DNA of 64,000 bases from positions 930,001-994,000 of the forward strand of contig CAVPSV010000002.1 in assembly GCA_963708625.1 (NCBI GenBank), given 5' to 3'. Each line of letters starts with the position of its first letter. The stretch's first letter is position 1. Origin of the DNA: DASXIF01 sp036498145 (GTDB lineage Bacteria > Actinomycetota > Actinomycetes > Mycobacteriales > Jatrophihabitantaceae). Made by a program: the position numbers and the translations under genes. Under the pieces are notes generated by a model. That model saw only the letters and a list, made by a program, of their open reading frames with translations, searched no databases and was not told the origin of the DNA. Below, piece by piece: positions 8,310-18,883 of the stretch.

Positions 8310-9689
8310 GTGACCGACAACCAGTCCGACGTCGTGATCCTGGGTGGGGGCAGTGGCGGGTACGCGGCGGCGCTACGGGCAGCGGAGCTGGGCCGGTCGG
8401 TCGTGCTGATCGAGCGCGACAAGGTGGGCGGCACCTGCCTGCATCGGGGCTGCATCCCCACCAAGGCGCTGCTGCACGCCGGTGAGATCGCGGACCAGGC
8501 CCGGGAGAGCGCGCACTTCGGCGTGAATGCCACCTTCGAGGGCATCGACATGGCAGGCGTCCACAAGTACAAGGACGGCGTCATCGGCAAGAACCACAAG
8601 GGGCTGGTCGGGCTCATCAAGAGCCGCGGCATCCAGATCGTGGAAGGCGAAGGCCGGCTGGTCGGGCCGCGGACCGTCGCCGTCGACGGCGACAGCTACA
8701 CCGGCACGAACGTGGTGCTGGCCACCGGCTCCTACTCCCGCACCCTGCCCGGACTGGACCTGGACGGGCAGCGGGTGATCGCCAGCGAACAGGCACTGCA
8801 GCTGGATCACGTGCCGAGTAGCGCACTGGTGCTCGGTGGCGGGGTGATCGGTTGCGAGTTCGCCAGCGCGTGGACCTCCTTCGGCACCACCGTCACCATC
8901 ATCGAGGCGCTGCCGCATCTGGTCCCGACGGAGGACGAAGCGAACTCGAAGTTGCTGGAGCGCGCATTTCGGCGTCGCAACATCGGGTTCAAGCTGGGTG
9001 TCCGTTTCGAGCGTGTCGAGCACACCGAGACCGGTGTGCGGGTGTTCCTGGAGGGCGGCGAGACGCTGGAGGCCGAGCTGCTGCTGGTCGCGGTCGGCCG
9101 CGGGCCGACGTCCCAGGGGCTCGGGTACGAGGAGAACGGCATCCGGCTGGACCGCGGCTTCGTCGTCGTGGACGAGTACTGCCGGACCGGCGTCGAGGGC
9201 GTGTACGCGGTCGGCGACCTGATCCCCACGCCACAGCTCGCGCACGTCGGGTTCGCCGAAGGCATCCTGGTTGCCGAGCACCTGGCCGGTCTGCATGTCG
9301 CCCCGATCGACTATGCCGGCGCGCCGCGTATCACCTATTCGGCGCCGGAGGTCGCGTCGGTCGGCCTCACCGAGGTGCAGGCGGTCGAACGCCTCGGCGC
9401 TGATCGGGTCCGCACGGTCACCTACGACTTCTCCGGTAACGGCCGCAGTGCCATCCTGAACACACGCGGCGCGGTCAAACTGGTCGCCGAGGTCGACGGC
9501 CCGGTGCTGGGCGTGCACATCGTCGGCGACCGGGTCGGCGAGCTCATCGCCGAAGCTCAACTCATCTACAACTGGGAGGCGCTGCCCGCCGAAGTCGCCC
9601 AGCTGATCCATCCGCATCCGACCCAGTCCGAGGCGATCGGCGAGGCGCACCTGCTGCTCGCCGGCAAGCCACTGCACGTGCACGAGTGA
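8310..9689 (+). CDS. lpd: dihydrolipoamide dehydrogenase (E3)
   Basis: FAD-dependent E3 of 2-oxoacid dehydrogenase complexes; reoxidises dihydrolipoyl groups and reduces NAD. The 459-aa product has the FAD site GGGSGGYAAA, redox disulfide C43/C48 in GGTCLHRGCIPTK, NAD site VLGGGVIGCEFAS, the second FAD block VYAVGDL, and the interface base-acid pair in HPHPTQSEA (H436, E441). Start GTG 8310 follows CAGGAG. dlaT/sucB starts 66 bases after its stop, so the pair likely forms an E3-E2 operon, as in Streptomyces. Confidence 0.95.
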   Translation: MTDNQSDVVILGGGSGGYAAALRAAELGRSVVLIERDKVGGTCLHRGCIPTKALLHAGEIADQARESAHFGVNATFEGIDMAGVHKYKDGVIGKNHKGLVGLIKSRGIQIVEGEGRLVGPRTVAVDGDSYTGTNVVLATGSYSRTLPGLDLDGQRVIASEQALQLDHVPSSALVLGGGVIGCEFASAWTSFGTTVTIIEALPHLVPTEDEANSKLLERAFRRRNIGFKLGVRFERVEHTETGVRVFLEGGETLEAELLLVAVGRGPTSQGLGYEENGIRLDRGFVVVDEYCRTGVEGVYAVGDLIPTPQLAHVGFAEGILVAEHLAGLHVAPIDYAGAPRITYSAPEVASVGLTEVQAVERLGADRVRTVTYDFSGNGRSAILNTRGAVKLVAEVDGPVLGVHIVGDRVGELIAEAQLIYNWEALPAEVAQLIHPHPTQSEAIGEAHLLLAGKPLHVHE

Positions 9690-9755
9690 CCGTCCGCCCC
9701 CATCAGCCCGACTAGCCCAAAGCCCGTCTAGCCCAGTAGAAGGAGTTCACCTGCC

Positions 9756-11425
9756 ATGCCGGTCTCGGTGACCATGCCCCGCCTCGGTGAGAGCGTCACC
9801 GAGGGCACCGTGACGCGCTGGCTCAAGCAGGAGGGCGAGCACGTCGACGCCGACGAGCCGCTGCTCGAGGTCTCCACCGACAAGGTCGACACCGAGGTTC
9901 CCTCGCCGGCCTCCGGCACGGTGCTCTCGATCAAGGTCGGCGAGGACGAGACGGTAGAGATCGGCGTCGAACTGGCCGTGATCGGCGATGCCGCCGACGC
10001 TGGCCAGCCCGCCGTGGAGCAGCCGCCCGCCGACCAGCCCGTCGCGGCACAGCCGCCCGCCGACCAGCCCGTCGCGGCACAGCCGCCTGCCGACGCGTCC
10101 GCAAGCGCCGCGCCACCGCCCTTCGCCGCGCAGCCTGTCGGCGGAGCAGGTGCCTACCGAGTCCTACCCGGCGCCCGCGGCAGCGCAGGCGGCGCAGCCA
10201 CCCCCTGCCGAGCCGTCCTGGGATCGTCCCGGCGTGGCGTCCGGCCACCCCAGTCCCGCACAGTCCGGCGACAGCACGCAACCGTTCGCGCCGGCGCCCG
10301 TCGTCGCCCCGGCCGCCATGCCGAGCGGCGAAGACGACGGGGCCGGACCGTACGTCACGCCCACTGGTACGCAAGCTCGCCAGCGAGCGCGGGGTTGACC
10401 TCGCCGCCGTGCGCGGCACCGGCATCGGCGGCCGCATCCGTAAATCCGACGTGCTCGCGGCCGCCGGCGCGGCGGCGCAGGCCCCGCTGCACCCGACCGA
10501 AGGCGCCCCGCCGGCGCACGCAGCCCCGATCCCCGCAGCCCCAATCCCCACCCCGAGCCCGGTCACGCCGCCGGCGGCCGCACCTGCCGCCGCGCCGCCG
10601 TTCATCCCGGCTGGGCTCACTGCCGCCGCACCTGCGGCTGCGGAGACGGCCACCGCGCCCCGGGTGGCATCGGCCACCGGGGGCGCAACGGAAGGCCTGC
10701 GCGGGCGCGTGGTGCCGATGTCGCGAATGCGGCAGGTGATCGCGGCCCGCATGGTCGAGTCGCTGCAGACCGCCGCGCAGCTGACCACGGTTGTCGAGGT
10801 GGACGTCACCAAGATCTGCGCGGCTGCGTGACGCAAGCGAAGGCCGGTTTCGAAGCTCGCGAAGGCGTCAAGCTCACGTTCTTGCCGTTCTTCGCCGTCG
10901 CGGCCATCGAGGCACTGAAGGCACACCCCGTGGTGAACGCCTCGATCGACGTCGAGGCGAAGACGATCACCTATCACGACGCCGAGCACCTGGGTATCGC
11001 CGTCGATACCGAACGCGGCCTGGCCGTACCGGTGATCCACAACGCCGGCGACCTCAACCTCGCCGGGCATCGCCCGGAAGATCGCGGACCTGGCCGAGCG
11101 GACCCGAGCCAATCGCGTCAGCCCGGACGAACTCGGCGGCGGGACGTTCACGCTGACGAACACCGGAAGCCGCGGCGCGCTGTTCGACACACCGATCATC
11201 AACCAGCCGCAGGTGGCGATCCTGGGCACCGGCGCAGTCGTCCGCCGGCCGATGGTCGTCGCCGACGGGGAGCTCGGCGAGACGATCTCGATTCGGTCGA
11301 TGGTGTACCTGGCGCTGTCCTACGATCATCGCATCGTCGATGGCGCCGACGCCGCACGCTTCCTCGGCACGATCAAGGAACGGCTGGAAGCGGGCGCCTT
11401 CGAACGCGCGCTCGGCCTCGGGTAG
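9756..11425 (+). CDS. dlaT: 2-oxoacid dehydrogenase E2 (dihydrolipoyl acyltransferase), frame interrupted five times
   Basis: Acyltransferase core of the pyruvate and/or 2-oxoglutarate dehydrogenase complex. The N-terminal lipoyl domain is clear (MPRLGESVTEGTV, lipoyl-lysine in STDKVDTE). Then come a Pro/Ala linker with a 30-bp tandem repeat, the E3-binding domain (VRKLASERGVDL, GRIRKSDV), and the catalytic domain ending with LSYDHRIVDGADAARFL, whose His is catalytic. The frame advances by one base near 10133, 10363, 10818, 10838 and 11070. Removing five bases gives 554 aa, matching mycobacterial DlaT. I take this as sequence error in an essential gene; AAGGAG precedes the ATG. Confidence 0.88.
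10021..10094 (+). repeat. 30-bp tandem repeat in the E2 linker
   Basis: Two exact 30-bp units (10021-10050, 10051-10080) and a partial third encode the repeated peptide QPPADQPVAA in the flexible linker after the lipoyl domain. Swinging-arm linkers of E2 proteins are often Pro/Ala-rich and repetitive. Confidence 0.8.
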
Positions 11426-11431
11426 CCCAGG

Positions 11432-12318
11432 GTGCGAGTGGTCCTCGCCGGCGCATCCGGCCTGATCGGAACGGCGCTCCGGGAGTCGTTGCTGCGTTCC
11501 GGGCACGATGTCGCCCGGCTCGTCCGGCGCGCCCCTGCGGCGGTCGACGAGAAGCAATGGGACCCGGACCGGCACCACGTGCAGGTGGGCACGCTGGCCG
11601 GCGCCGACGTGGTGGTTTGCCTGTCCGGAGCGGGCGTCGGTGACCGGCGCCGGACATCGGCGTACAAGAAGACGCTGATTCGCAGCCGCACCGGGCCCGT
11701 CTCGACCCTTGCCCGCGCGCTCGCTGACGGCGCCGGCCCGCGTGTGCTGGTGTGCGCCTCGGCAGTCGGCTACTACGGCGACACCGGCGATGCCGAGGTG
11801 GACGAGACCGCGCCGGCAGGCACCGGATTCCTGGCCGAGTTGTGCCAGGAGTGGGAAGGCGCTGCGCAGCCGGCCCGGACGCCGGCATCCGGGTGGCCCA
11901 GCTGCGTACCGGGATCGTGCTGAGCCGGCACAGCCCGCTGCTGGAGCGGCTGGTACCGATCGTGCGGCTCGGGCTGGCCGGGCGCACCAGCACCGGACGT
12001 CAGTTCTTGCCGTGGATCACCCTCGCCGACGAGGTGGCCGCCATCAGCCACGTGATGGCCCACGACATCGCCGGGCCGGTGAATCTGACCGCGCCGCAGC
12101 CCGCCCGCAACGCGCAGTTCATGAAGACACTGGCCAGGCTGTTGCACCGGCGTGCGCTCATCCCCACGCCGGCATTCGCGCTGCGGCTGGCGATCGGCGA
12201 ACTCGCTGAGGACGCGCTGGGTGGCCAGCGCGCGCTGCCGGCGGTACTGGCACGCACCGGCTTCGAGCACCGGCACACCGAGCTGCGCGAAGCGCTGGCG
12301 TGGGCTCTCACGCACTGA
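11432..12318 (+). CDS. TIGR01777-type NAD-dependent epimerase/dehydratase-like protein, one frame break
   Basis: Extended short-chain dehydrogenase family protein (YfcH-like) of unknown substrate. The Rossmann start VVLAGASGLIGTAL is at residue 3; SAVGYYGDTGD and the C-terminal DUF1731 region (PTPAFALRLAIGELAE, HTELREAL) are present. The frame shifts near 11880 in the CCCGGAC stretch, consistent with one missing G; adding one base gives 295 aa, normal for the family. Mycobacterial counterpart Rv2216 also lies between dlaT and lipB. GTG start is seven bases after the dlaT stop, suggesting one operon. Confidence 0.82.
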
Positions 12319-12357
12319 CCTTTAGCGGTCGGCGGTGGGACGCAGCTCGATGATCTG

Positions 12358-14231
12358 CTAGCTGGTGACGCCGCTGATGAGCCAGCCGGTGTGCGCGTGT
12401 TGCAGCGTGATGTGTACCGCGCTCGGACCGGCCCCGGGCGCCTTGGCCTTGGCCACGCCGTTACAGAACAGGACGGACTGGGCCAGGGTGGCGGTCGCCG
12501 TCAGGTTGAGCGTGCTTGCTGTCTGCGAGCCGATCTTGACGTTCGTGTACGTGGTGTGCACGCCCTCGAGCCCGCAGCCATCGGGGACGATCCGCTGCAG
12601 CGCCGCGGTGTCCTCGTCGAGCAGCGCCCCCGGCTCGTACACACCGGTGAGCAGCAGCGGTGCGCGACGGGCGAAGGCGCCCTCGCGCAACGAATCGAGC
12701 TGAACCAGGATCGTCGCGGCCGCGGCGTTCGTCACCGAGGGCGCCGAACTCGACGTCGCCGCGCTGCCATCACTCGGCGGCGGGGCGCTGGCCAGGGACT
12801 CCACCGTGCCGTCCACCGCAAACGGAGCATTGCCGATGGTTGACGCGACCGCCGCGCCCGGACCCGCGCTGCGCGCGGCGTGATGGCCGCTCCCGCCGGT
12901 CACGCCGAACGCCACGCCGGCGCCGACCGCCAGTACCGCCACCGCGGCGAGGATCGCGAGCACGAGGCGGCGATGCAGATCCCACCAACTCACCCGGCGG
13001 CGCCTGCCCCCGGCTCGACCGGCTCGCTGCCGGGTGTCTCGACGTGGGCGGGGCGCCGCCTGCACCGCTCTCGTCTGCGCCGGGTTCTGCGTCTCGGCCG
13101 GCCCGGCGATGACCGGGAGCGGGCCGGTGTCGGCATCGAGGCGATACCCGGCGTCATCCGCGTGCTGTTCGATGCGCGGTTCGGCGTGCTCGTCGGCCTC
13201 ATCGGGCGCGACCGCTGCCACGTCGAGCGGTGCCCACGGGGCCGCGTAGTCCGGGATGGACTGCACGAGCGGGTCGGCAATCGCGTTCGTCACGGGCCTC
13301 GAAACCCCGTCCGCGACGGGTTCCGGGGCGACGTCGGCCGGCGGTTCGGCCGCCAACGCCTCGGCGGGACGTGCCCGGCCGGCCCCTAGTTCAACCGCCA
13401 CCGGATCGCCGGCGTGGCGGAAGTCCAATGCGAACTCGGCCGCGCTGCCCCGGCGAGCCGGTTCTATCGACAGCGCCCGCTGCACCACCGCACTCAACGC
13501 CGGCGGCACGGCAGCAGCCCGTAATCGAGCCTCGATGTCGGACAGGTCGGCGATGAGCGCCGCGAGCAGCATCGCGTCGGCGGTGTCGCCGCGCCAGAGC
13601 GGGGCGCCGGTCAGCACGTGCACTGCGACGGCCGCGAGCATGAACACGTCGCTGTGCGGTGACGGCACGTACCCCGCTGCGACGCCGGGATCGACGTAGC
13701 CAGGTGTGGTGTGTGCCGCACGACGATCGCCGAGCATCCGCGACACGCCCAGGTCGGCCAGCATCGGGGTGCCACGGTCGCTGAACAGCACGTTCGCCGG
13801 CGACACATCGCCGTGCACAACGCCGGCGTCGTGCACGTGGGCCAGCGCGGTGCCGATCGGTGCCAGTGCCGAGATCGCCTCCCCCGGGCTGAGGCGTCCG
13901 CGGGCCGCGAGCAGTTGGGCCAGCGACCCGCCGGCGGCGAGATCGAGCACGAGCACGAATCCGCCGGGAACGGGCACGAACTCGTGCAGCCGAATCAGGT
14001 TCGGGTGATCGAGCACGGACAGCAGCCCGGCCTCGAGGGCGGCCGCGTGGGTGAGCTCGTCGGAGCCGGCGGATTGCGCACCTCGACGAACTTCAGCGCA
14101 ACCGGATCGCCGGTGCCGGCGGTCCGGCCGCGCCACACCCGGGAACTCGCGCCACTGCCCAGCAGCGACTCGGCGACGTAGCCGGGCACCCTGATCCAGG
14201 TGGGCCCGATTCCTTCGCTGTGCGCGCTCAC
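12358..14231 (-). CDS. Ser/Thr protein kinase with one transmembrane segment, one frame break
   Basis: Hanks-type kinase: glycine loop LLGSGASSRVWRG, ATP lysine in VALKFVEV, catalytic loop HGDVSPANVLF, metal loop DLG, then a long Pro/Ala/Glu-rich linker, one transmembrane helix (RLVLAILAAVAVLAVGAGVAFGV) and an extracytoplasmic C-terminal domain of about 160 residues with two cysteines. HGD replaces the usual HRD and DLG replaces DFG; the Asp and Asn needed for catalysis remain. The frame breaks near 14075, as if one base is missing; corrected length 624 aa. The start is GTG at 14231. It lies divergent to lipB. Substrate unknown. Confidence 0.75.
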
Positions 14232-14330
14232 GCCCGGAGAGCCTAGGCGAGCGCGTCGACCCCCTGCGCACCGTCCACAGCCCGCCAGTTGCGCCGCGAT
14301 CGGCACTTAGCACCGGCGTAACCTGAGCGC

Positions 14331-14975
14331 GTGGGCGAGTTGCGGGTGGTGCGTGCCGACCTGGTTCCATACGTTTCGGCGTGGGCCGAGCAGCGTCGCA
14401 TCCACGACGAGGTGGTTGCCGGGCGCGCCCCGGACACCGTGTTGTTGCTCGAGCACCCCGCTGTCTACACCGCCGGGCGTCGCACCGAGGCCTGGGAGCG
14501 CCCGATCGACGGCACCGAGGTGATCGACGTCGACCGCGGCGGCAAGATCACCTGGCACGGGCCGGGCCAGCTCGTCGGCTATCCGATCCTGCGACTGCAC
14601 GACCCGATCGATGTCGTCGCCTACGTACGCCGCCTGGAACAGCTCCTCATCGACGTCTGCGCCGAGGTGGGCCTGACCGCTGCGACGTGCGTCGCCGGCC
14701 GCAGTGGCGTCTGGGTGCCGGCCGACGCCGACGGACCGGAGCGCAAGGTCGCCGCGATCGGCATTCGCGTCGCCCGCGGCGTGACGCTGCACGGGTTCGC
14801 GCTCAACTGCAATCCCGACCTCAGTGCCTTCGACCGGATCGTGCCCTGCGGCATCACCGACGCGGGTGTCACCTCGCTGTCGCGTGAACTCGGCCGCGAG
14901 GTCACGGTCGCCGAGCTGCTGCCGGTCGCCGAAGCCCAGCTGGGACGGCTCGTCGAGTCAGCGGTCACGGCATGA
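14331..14975 (+). CDS. lipB: octanoyltransferase LipB
   Basis: Transfers octanoate from octanoyl-ACP to lipoyl domains, the first step of lipoate assembly. The 214-aa protein has the family blocks LLEHPAVYTAGRR, GGKITWHGPGQLVGYPI, ERKVAAIG (catalytic Lys) and IVPCGI (catalytic Cys). Start GTG 14331. The stop overlaps the lipA ATG (ATGA at 14972-14975), so translation is probably coupled. Targets encoded in the window include the E2 gene above and glycine cleavage H protein elsewhere. Confidence 0.95.
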   Translation: MGELRVVRADLVPYVSAWAEQRRIHDEVVAGRAPDTVLLLEHPAVYTAGRRTEAWERPIDGTEVIDVDRGGKITWHGPGQLVGYPILRLHDPIDVVAYVRRLEQLLIDVCAEVGLTAATCVAGRSGVWVPADADGPERKVAAIGIRVARGVTLHGFALNCNPDLSAFDRIVPCGITDAGVTSLSRELGREVTVAELLPVAEAQLGRLVESAVTA

Positions 14976-15921
14976 GCGACGAACACCCCGCTCCGCCCGG
15001 GCCGCGACGACTGCTTCGGATCGAGGCACGCAACGCCGAGGTGCCGATCGAGCGGAAGCCCGAATGGATCAAGACCCGGGCGCGAATGGGCCCGGAGTAC
15101 ACCGCGCTGCGCCACTTGGTCGAACGCGAGGGTCTGCACACCGTGTGCCAGGCGGCCGGCTGCCCGAACATCTACGAATGCTGGGAGGACCGCGAGGCGA
15201 CGTTCCTGATCGGCGGCGACCAGTGCACCCGGCGCTGCGACTTCTGCCAGATCGACACCGGCAAGCCGGCTGCCCTCGACCGGGACGAACCGCGCCGGGT
15301 CGCCGAGAGCGTGCGGACGATGGGGCTGCGGTACGCGACGGTCACCGGAGTGGCCCGCGACGACCTCGACGACGGCGGCGCCTGGCTGTACGCCGAGACG
15401 GTCCGGCAGATCCACGAGCACAACCCCGGTACCGGTGTGGAGCTGCTGGCGCCGGACTTCAACGGCGAGGCTGAGTTGCTCGGCGAGGTGTTCAGCAGTC
15501 GGCCGGAGGTCTTCGCACACAACCTGGAAACGGTGCCGCGCATCTTCCGGGCCATCCGGCCCGGCCTTCGACTACGACCGGTCGTTGGGCGTGCTGCGCG
15601 GCGCGCACGAACGCCGGGCTGGTCACCAAGTCGAACCTGATCCTGGGCATGGGTGAACACCGCGAGGAGATCTCTCAGGCGCTGGGCGACCTGCGCGCCG
15701 CGCACTGCGACCTGGTGACCATCACCCAGTACCTGCGCCCCTCGCCACGGCACCACCCAGTCAGCCGCTGGGTGCACCCCGAGGAGTTCGTCGAGCTGAG
15801 CGCCGAGGCCGAGGAACTCGGTTTCGCCGGCGTCATGAGCGGGCCGCTGGTGCGCTCGTCCTATCGCGCCGGCGCGCTGTACCGGCAGGCCACGGCGGCG
15901 CTGGCGGCCAGTCGGGCCTAG
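14972..15921 (+). CDS. lipA: lipoyl synthase LipA, frame interrupted twice
   Basis: Radical-SAM enzyme inserting two sulfurs into octanoyl groups. It has the auxiliary cluster motif CQAAGCPNIYEC and the radical-SAM motif CTRRCDFC. Downstream family blocks LLAPDFNGE, NLETVPRIFR, MGEHREEI and ITQYLRPSPRHHPVSRWVHPEEF are all present but in three frames. One extra base lies near 15560 (CCC where CC is expected) and one near 15615 (AA where A is expected). Removing both gives 315 aa, normal length. The break is therefore likely an error, since lipoate is needed by the E2 encoded nearby. Confidence 0.9.
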
Positions 15922-15969
15922 CCGAGGCGCCGGCCAGGGCGGCGCGGCGCACGCCTTAGACTCGTCGTC

Positions 15970-16714
15970 ATGCCAGCGGGAGCCAAGCCGAGCCGTGCCG
16001 ACCGCAAGACCGCGCGCGCGGCGAAGCGCCAGTCCCGTCGCGACACCTGGCGCAATCTGCGTCAGGCGTTCACGCTGACCAGGCAGAACGACCCGCGCTT
16101 CATCCCCCTATTGGCCATCAGCGTTGCGGTGGTCGCGGCCGCGGTCTATGTGATCGTCTTCGTGATCAGCGGCTCGCCGTACCTGCCCATCCCGCTGGCG
16201 GTGATCGCTGCGGTGGTGGCCGCGATGCTGGTGTTCAGCCGCCGGGCACAGCACTCGATGTTCAGCCCAGGCGGAGGGGCAACCCGGCGCCGTCGGCTGG
16301 ATGCTGCAGCAGCAATTGCGCGGCGACTGGCGACTGACCCAGGCGGTGGCCGGCACGACTCAGCTCGACGCGGTGCACCGGATGGTCGGCCGGCCGGGCG
16401 TGGTGCTCGTCGGCGAGGGCGCGCCGCACCGGGTCCGCGGACTGATCGCGCAGGAGAAGAAGAAGATCGCGCGGGTGACCGGTGACACCCCGATCTACGA
16501 CGTGATCGTCGGCACCGACGAGGGCGATCTGCGCCTGGCCAAGCTCAGCCGCTACCTGCTCAAATTGCCGCGCAACCTCAGCCGCGACCAGGTGGCCGCA
16601 CTGGACAAGCGGCTCTCGGCGCTCGGCGGGGCGCGCAGCCCGCTGCCCCAAGGCCCGATTCCGCAGGGGGCGAAGCTGCGCAACGTGCAGCGCACGGTCC
16701 GCCGCCGGTCCTGA
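15970..16714 (+). CDS. DUF4191 membrane protein, one frame break
   Basis: Actinobacterial membrane protein of unknown function (Rv2219 family). Basic N-terminus (RADRKTARAAKRQSRR), two transmembrane helices (LLAISVAVVAAAVYVIVFVI and PIPLAVIAAVVAAMLVFS), then a soluble domain with GWMLQQQLRGDW and GRPGVVLVGEG. The frame advances by one near 16268 (AGCCCAG, one C too many); corrected length 247 aa. It follows lipA and precedes an RDD gene, the same order as in mycobacteria. Confidence 0.85.
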
Positions 16715-16724
16715 CCGCGGCGAC

Positions 16725-17147
16725 ATGACGGCGCCGCAGGCCTACCGGGGTCAGCAGCTCGGCCTGCCCGAGGCAGGGCCAGGCGCTCTGGCCGGGACTG
16801 GGCCGCGATTGGGCGCATTCGTCGTCGATGCTCTGGCCAGCGCCATCATCGCTGGGCTGATCGTCCAGACTCGTGGCGGCAGTGCCGCTGATCGGCTGCC
16901 CGGCTCGTGGAGCCTGATCCCGTTCGCGATCGACTACGTGCTCGGGGTGCTGATCGCCGGTCGCACGCTCGGGATGTATCTGTTCGGCCTGCGCCTGGTG
17001 CGGGTCGACCGCAACGACGCGGTCGGGCCGGTTCGGGCGGTAGTACGCACGGTGCTGCTGTTGTTGCTGGTGCCCGCAGTGATCTTCGACAAGGACGGCC
17101 GGGGCCTGCACGACCGCATCACCGAAACCGCGGTGGTGCGAGGATGA
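16725..17147 (+). CDS. RDD family membrane protein
   Basis: A 140-aa protein with the RDD domain: PRLGAFVVDALASAIIAG at the first helix, a second helix around LIPFAIDYVLGVLIAG, and the closing block DKDGRGLHDRITETAVV. Function of small RDD proteins is mostly unknown. It starts ten bases after the DUF4191 stop, so it is likely co-transcribed, and it precedes glnA1 as in mycobacteria (Rv2219A). Confidence 0.88.
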   Translation: MTAPQAYRGQQLGLPEAGPGALAGTGPRLGAFVVDALASAIIAGLIVQTRGGSAADRLPGSWSLIPFAIDYVLGVLIAGRTLGMYLFGLRLVRVDRNDAVGPVRAVVRTVLLLLLVPAVIFDKDGRGLHDRITETAVVRG

Positions 17148-17283
17148 GCAGAGCGAACGGCGTGCCGGACAGTCGGGACGTCGCAGGGCGGCAGAGCGCG
17201 TAACACCGGCGAAACACTCGAGATACCGACCAGGCAACTGCCATTTCCTAGATTAGAAACATCACCACAGCAACGGAGGATGG

Positions 17284-18708
17284 ATGTTCACAAGCTCCGA
17301 AGAGGTCCTCGCCTTCATCAAGAAGGAGAACGTCGAATTCGTCGACGTCCGGTTCACCGACCTACCGGGACAGCAGCAACACTTCAACGTTCCGGCGGGC
17401 ATCGTCGACGCGGACTTCTTCACCGAGGGCGTCATGTTCGACGGCTCGTCGATTCGCGGCTTCGCCGCGATCCACAAGTCGGACATGAAGCTGATCCCCG
17501 ACCCGGCGACGTCGTATGTCGATCCGTTCCGGGCGGCGAAGACGTTGAACATTGCGTTCTCCATCGTGGAGCCGCGTACCGGTGAACCGTACGGGCGCGA
17601 CCCGCGGCAGGTTGCCACCAAGGCCGAGGACTATCTGCGCTCCACCGGCATCGCCGACACCGTCTACTTCGGTCCCGAGGCCGAGTTCTACGTCTTCGAC
17701 GACGTGCGCTTCCAGACCAGCCAGAACGAGGGTTTTTACCACATCGACTCCATCGAGGGTGCGTGGAACACCGGCCGCGTCGAGGAGGGCGGCAACCGCG
17801 GCTACAAGACGCGGTACAAGGGCGGCTACTTCCCACTGCCCCCGGTCGATCACTACGCCGACCTGCGTGACCAGATCACCTCCGCGCTGCTGTCGGCAGG
17901 GCTGCCGGTCGAAAGGGCACATCACGAGGTCGGCACTGCCGGCCAGGCGGAGATCAACTACAAATTCGACACGCTGACCCACGCCGGCGACGACGTGCTG
18001 AAGTTCAAGTACATCGTCAAGAACGTCGCCTGGGCGAACGGCAAGACCGCGACCTTCATGCCGAAGCCGCTGTTCGGCGACAACGGTTCGGGGATGCACT
18101 GCCACCAGTCCTTGTGGAAGGACGGTGTACCGCTGTTCTACGACGAGCTGGGTTACGCCGGATTGTCGGACACGGCGCGGTTCTACATCGGTGGGCTGCT
18201 GCACCATGCACCGTCGCTGCTGGCGTTCACCAACCCGACCGTGAACAGCTATCACCGGCTGGTCCCAGGCTTCGAGGCTCCGGTCAACCTGGTGTACAGC
18301 TCGGGCAACCGGTCCGCGTGCATCCGCGTGCCGATCACCGGCAGCAACCCGAAAGCCAAGCGCATCGAGTTCCGTATCCCGGACCCGTCGTGCAACCCCT
18401 ATCTGGCGTTCTCGGCCATGTTGCTCGCCGGCGTCGACGGCATCAAGAACAAGATCGAGCCGCCGGCACCGGTGGACAAGGACCTGTACGAGCTGCCGCC
18501 GGACGAGGCTGCCGCGATCACCCAGGTGCCCGGATCGCTCAACGAGGTACTCAACGCGCTGGAGCGCGACAACGAGTACTTGCAGGAGGGCGGCGTCTTC
18601 ACCGAGGACATCCTCAGCGCCTGGATCGACTACAAGCGCACCAATGAGATCGACCCGATCCGGCTGCGTCCGCACCCGCACGAGTTCGAGCTCTACTACG
18701 ACGTCTGA
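17284..18708 (+). CDS. glnA: type I glutamine synthetase
   Basis: ATP-dependent amidation of glutamate, the main ammonium assimilation step. The 474-aa subunit has the beta-grasp domain (FVDVRFTDLPG), the latch-region block MFDGSSIRGF, EAEFYVFDDV, the ATP-site block KPLFGDNGSGMHCHQSLW and the loop NRSACIRVP. The adenylylation tyrosine is at about Y402 in DLYELPPDE, and glnE is present at 22.8-25.9 kb, so covalent control is expected. GGAGGA at 17275-17280 precedes the ATG. A strong hairpin terminator follows at 18722. Confidence 0.96.
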   Translation: MFTSSEEVLAFIKKENVEFVDVRFTDLPGQQQHFNVPAGIVDADFFTEGVMFDGSSIRGFAAIHKSDMKLIPDPATSYVDPFRAAKTLNIAFSIVEPRTGEPYGRDPRQVATKAEDYLRSTGIADTVYFGPEAEFYVFDDVRFQTSQNEGFYHIDSIEGAWNTGRVEEGGNRGYKTRYKGGYFPLPPVDHYADLRDQITSALLSAGLPVERAHHEVGTAGQAEINYKFDTLTHAGDDVLKFKYIVKNVAWANGKTATFMPKPLFGDNGSGMHCHQSLWKDGVPLFYDELGYAGLSDTARFYIGGLLHHAPSLLAFTNPTVNSYHRLVPGFEAPVNLVYSSGNRSACIRVPITGSNPKAKRIEFRIPDPSCNPYLAFSAMLLAGVDGIKNKIEPPAPVDKDLYELPPDEAAAITQVPGSLNEVLNALERDNEYLQEGGVFTEDILSAWIDYKRTNEIDPIRLRPHPHEFELYYDV

Positions 18709-18721
18709 TCGTCCCCGCTTG

Positions 18722-18749
18722 CAGAGGCCCCGGTTCGCCGGGGCCTCTG
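18722..18749 (+). terminator. intrinsic terminator of glnA
   Basis: Perfect 12-bp GC-rich stem (CAGAGGCCCCGG / CCGGGGCCTCTG) closed by a TTCG tetraloop, starting 13 bases after the glnA stop. There is no clear T-run, which is usual for actinobacterial terminators. Confidence 0.85.
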
Positions 18750-18883
18750 TGCATTCCGGCCGGTGGCAGGTGCGGTTGGTATGAACTCACGACAGCCATT
18801 TCCGCGGCAGCAATCTAGACCTATGCTCGGGCGGCCCCCTCGGGGCGATGCACCCACGAGAGTCAATGCGTAAGGGGACAAAA

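Noticed and set aside
8373..9683. A 436-codon minus-strand frame opposite lpd
   Set aside because: Antisense shadow of a clear lipoamide dehydrogenase gene with all catalytic motifs on the plus strand.
9756..11425. Programmed ribosomal frameshifting as the cause of the breaks in dlaT and other genes
   Set aside because: The break points share no slippery motif or structure, and there are dozens in unrelated genes, so sequence error is simpler.
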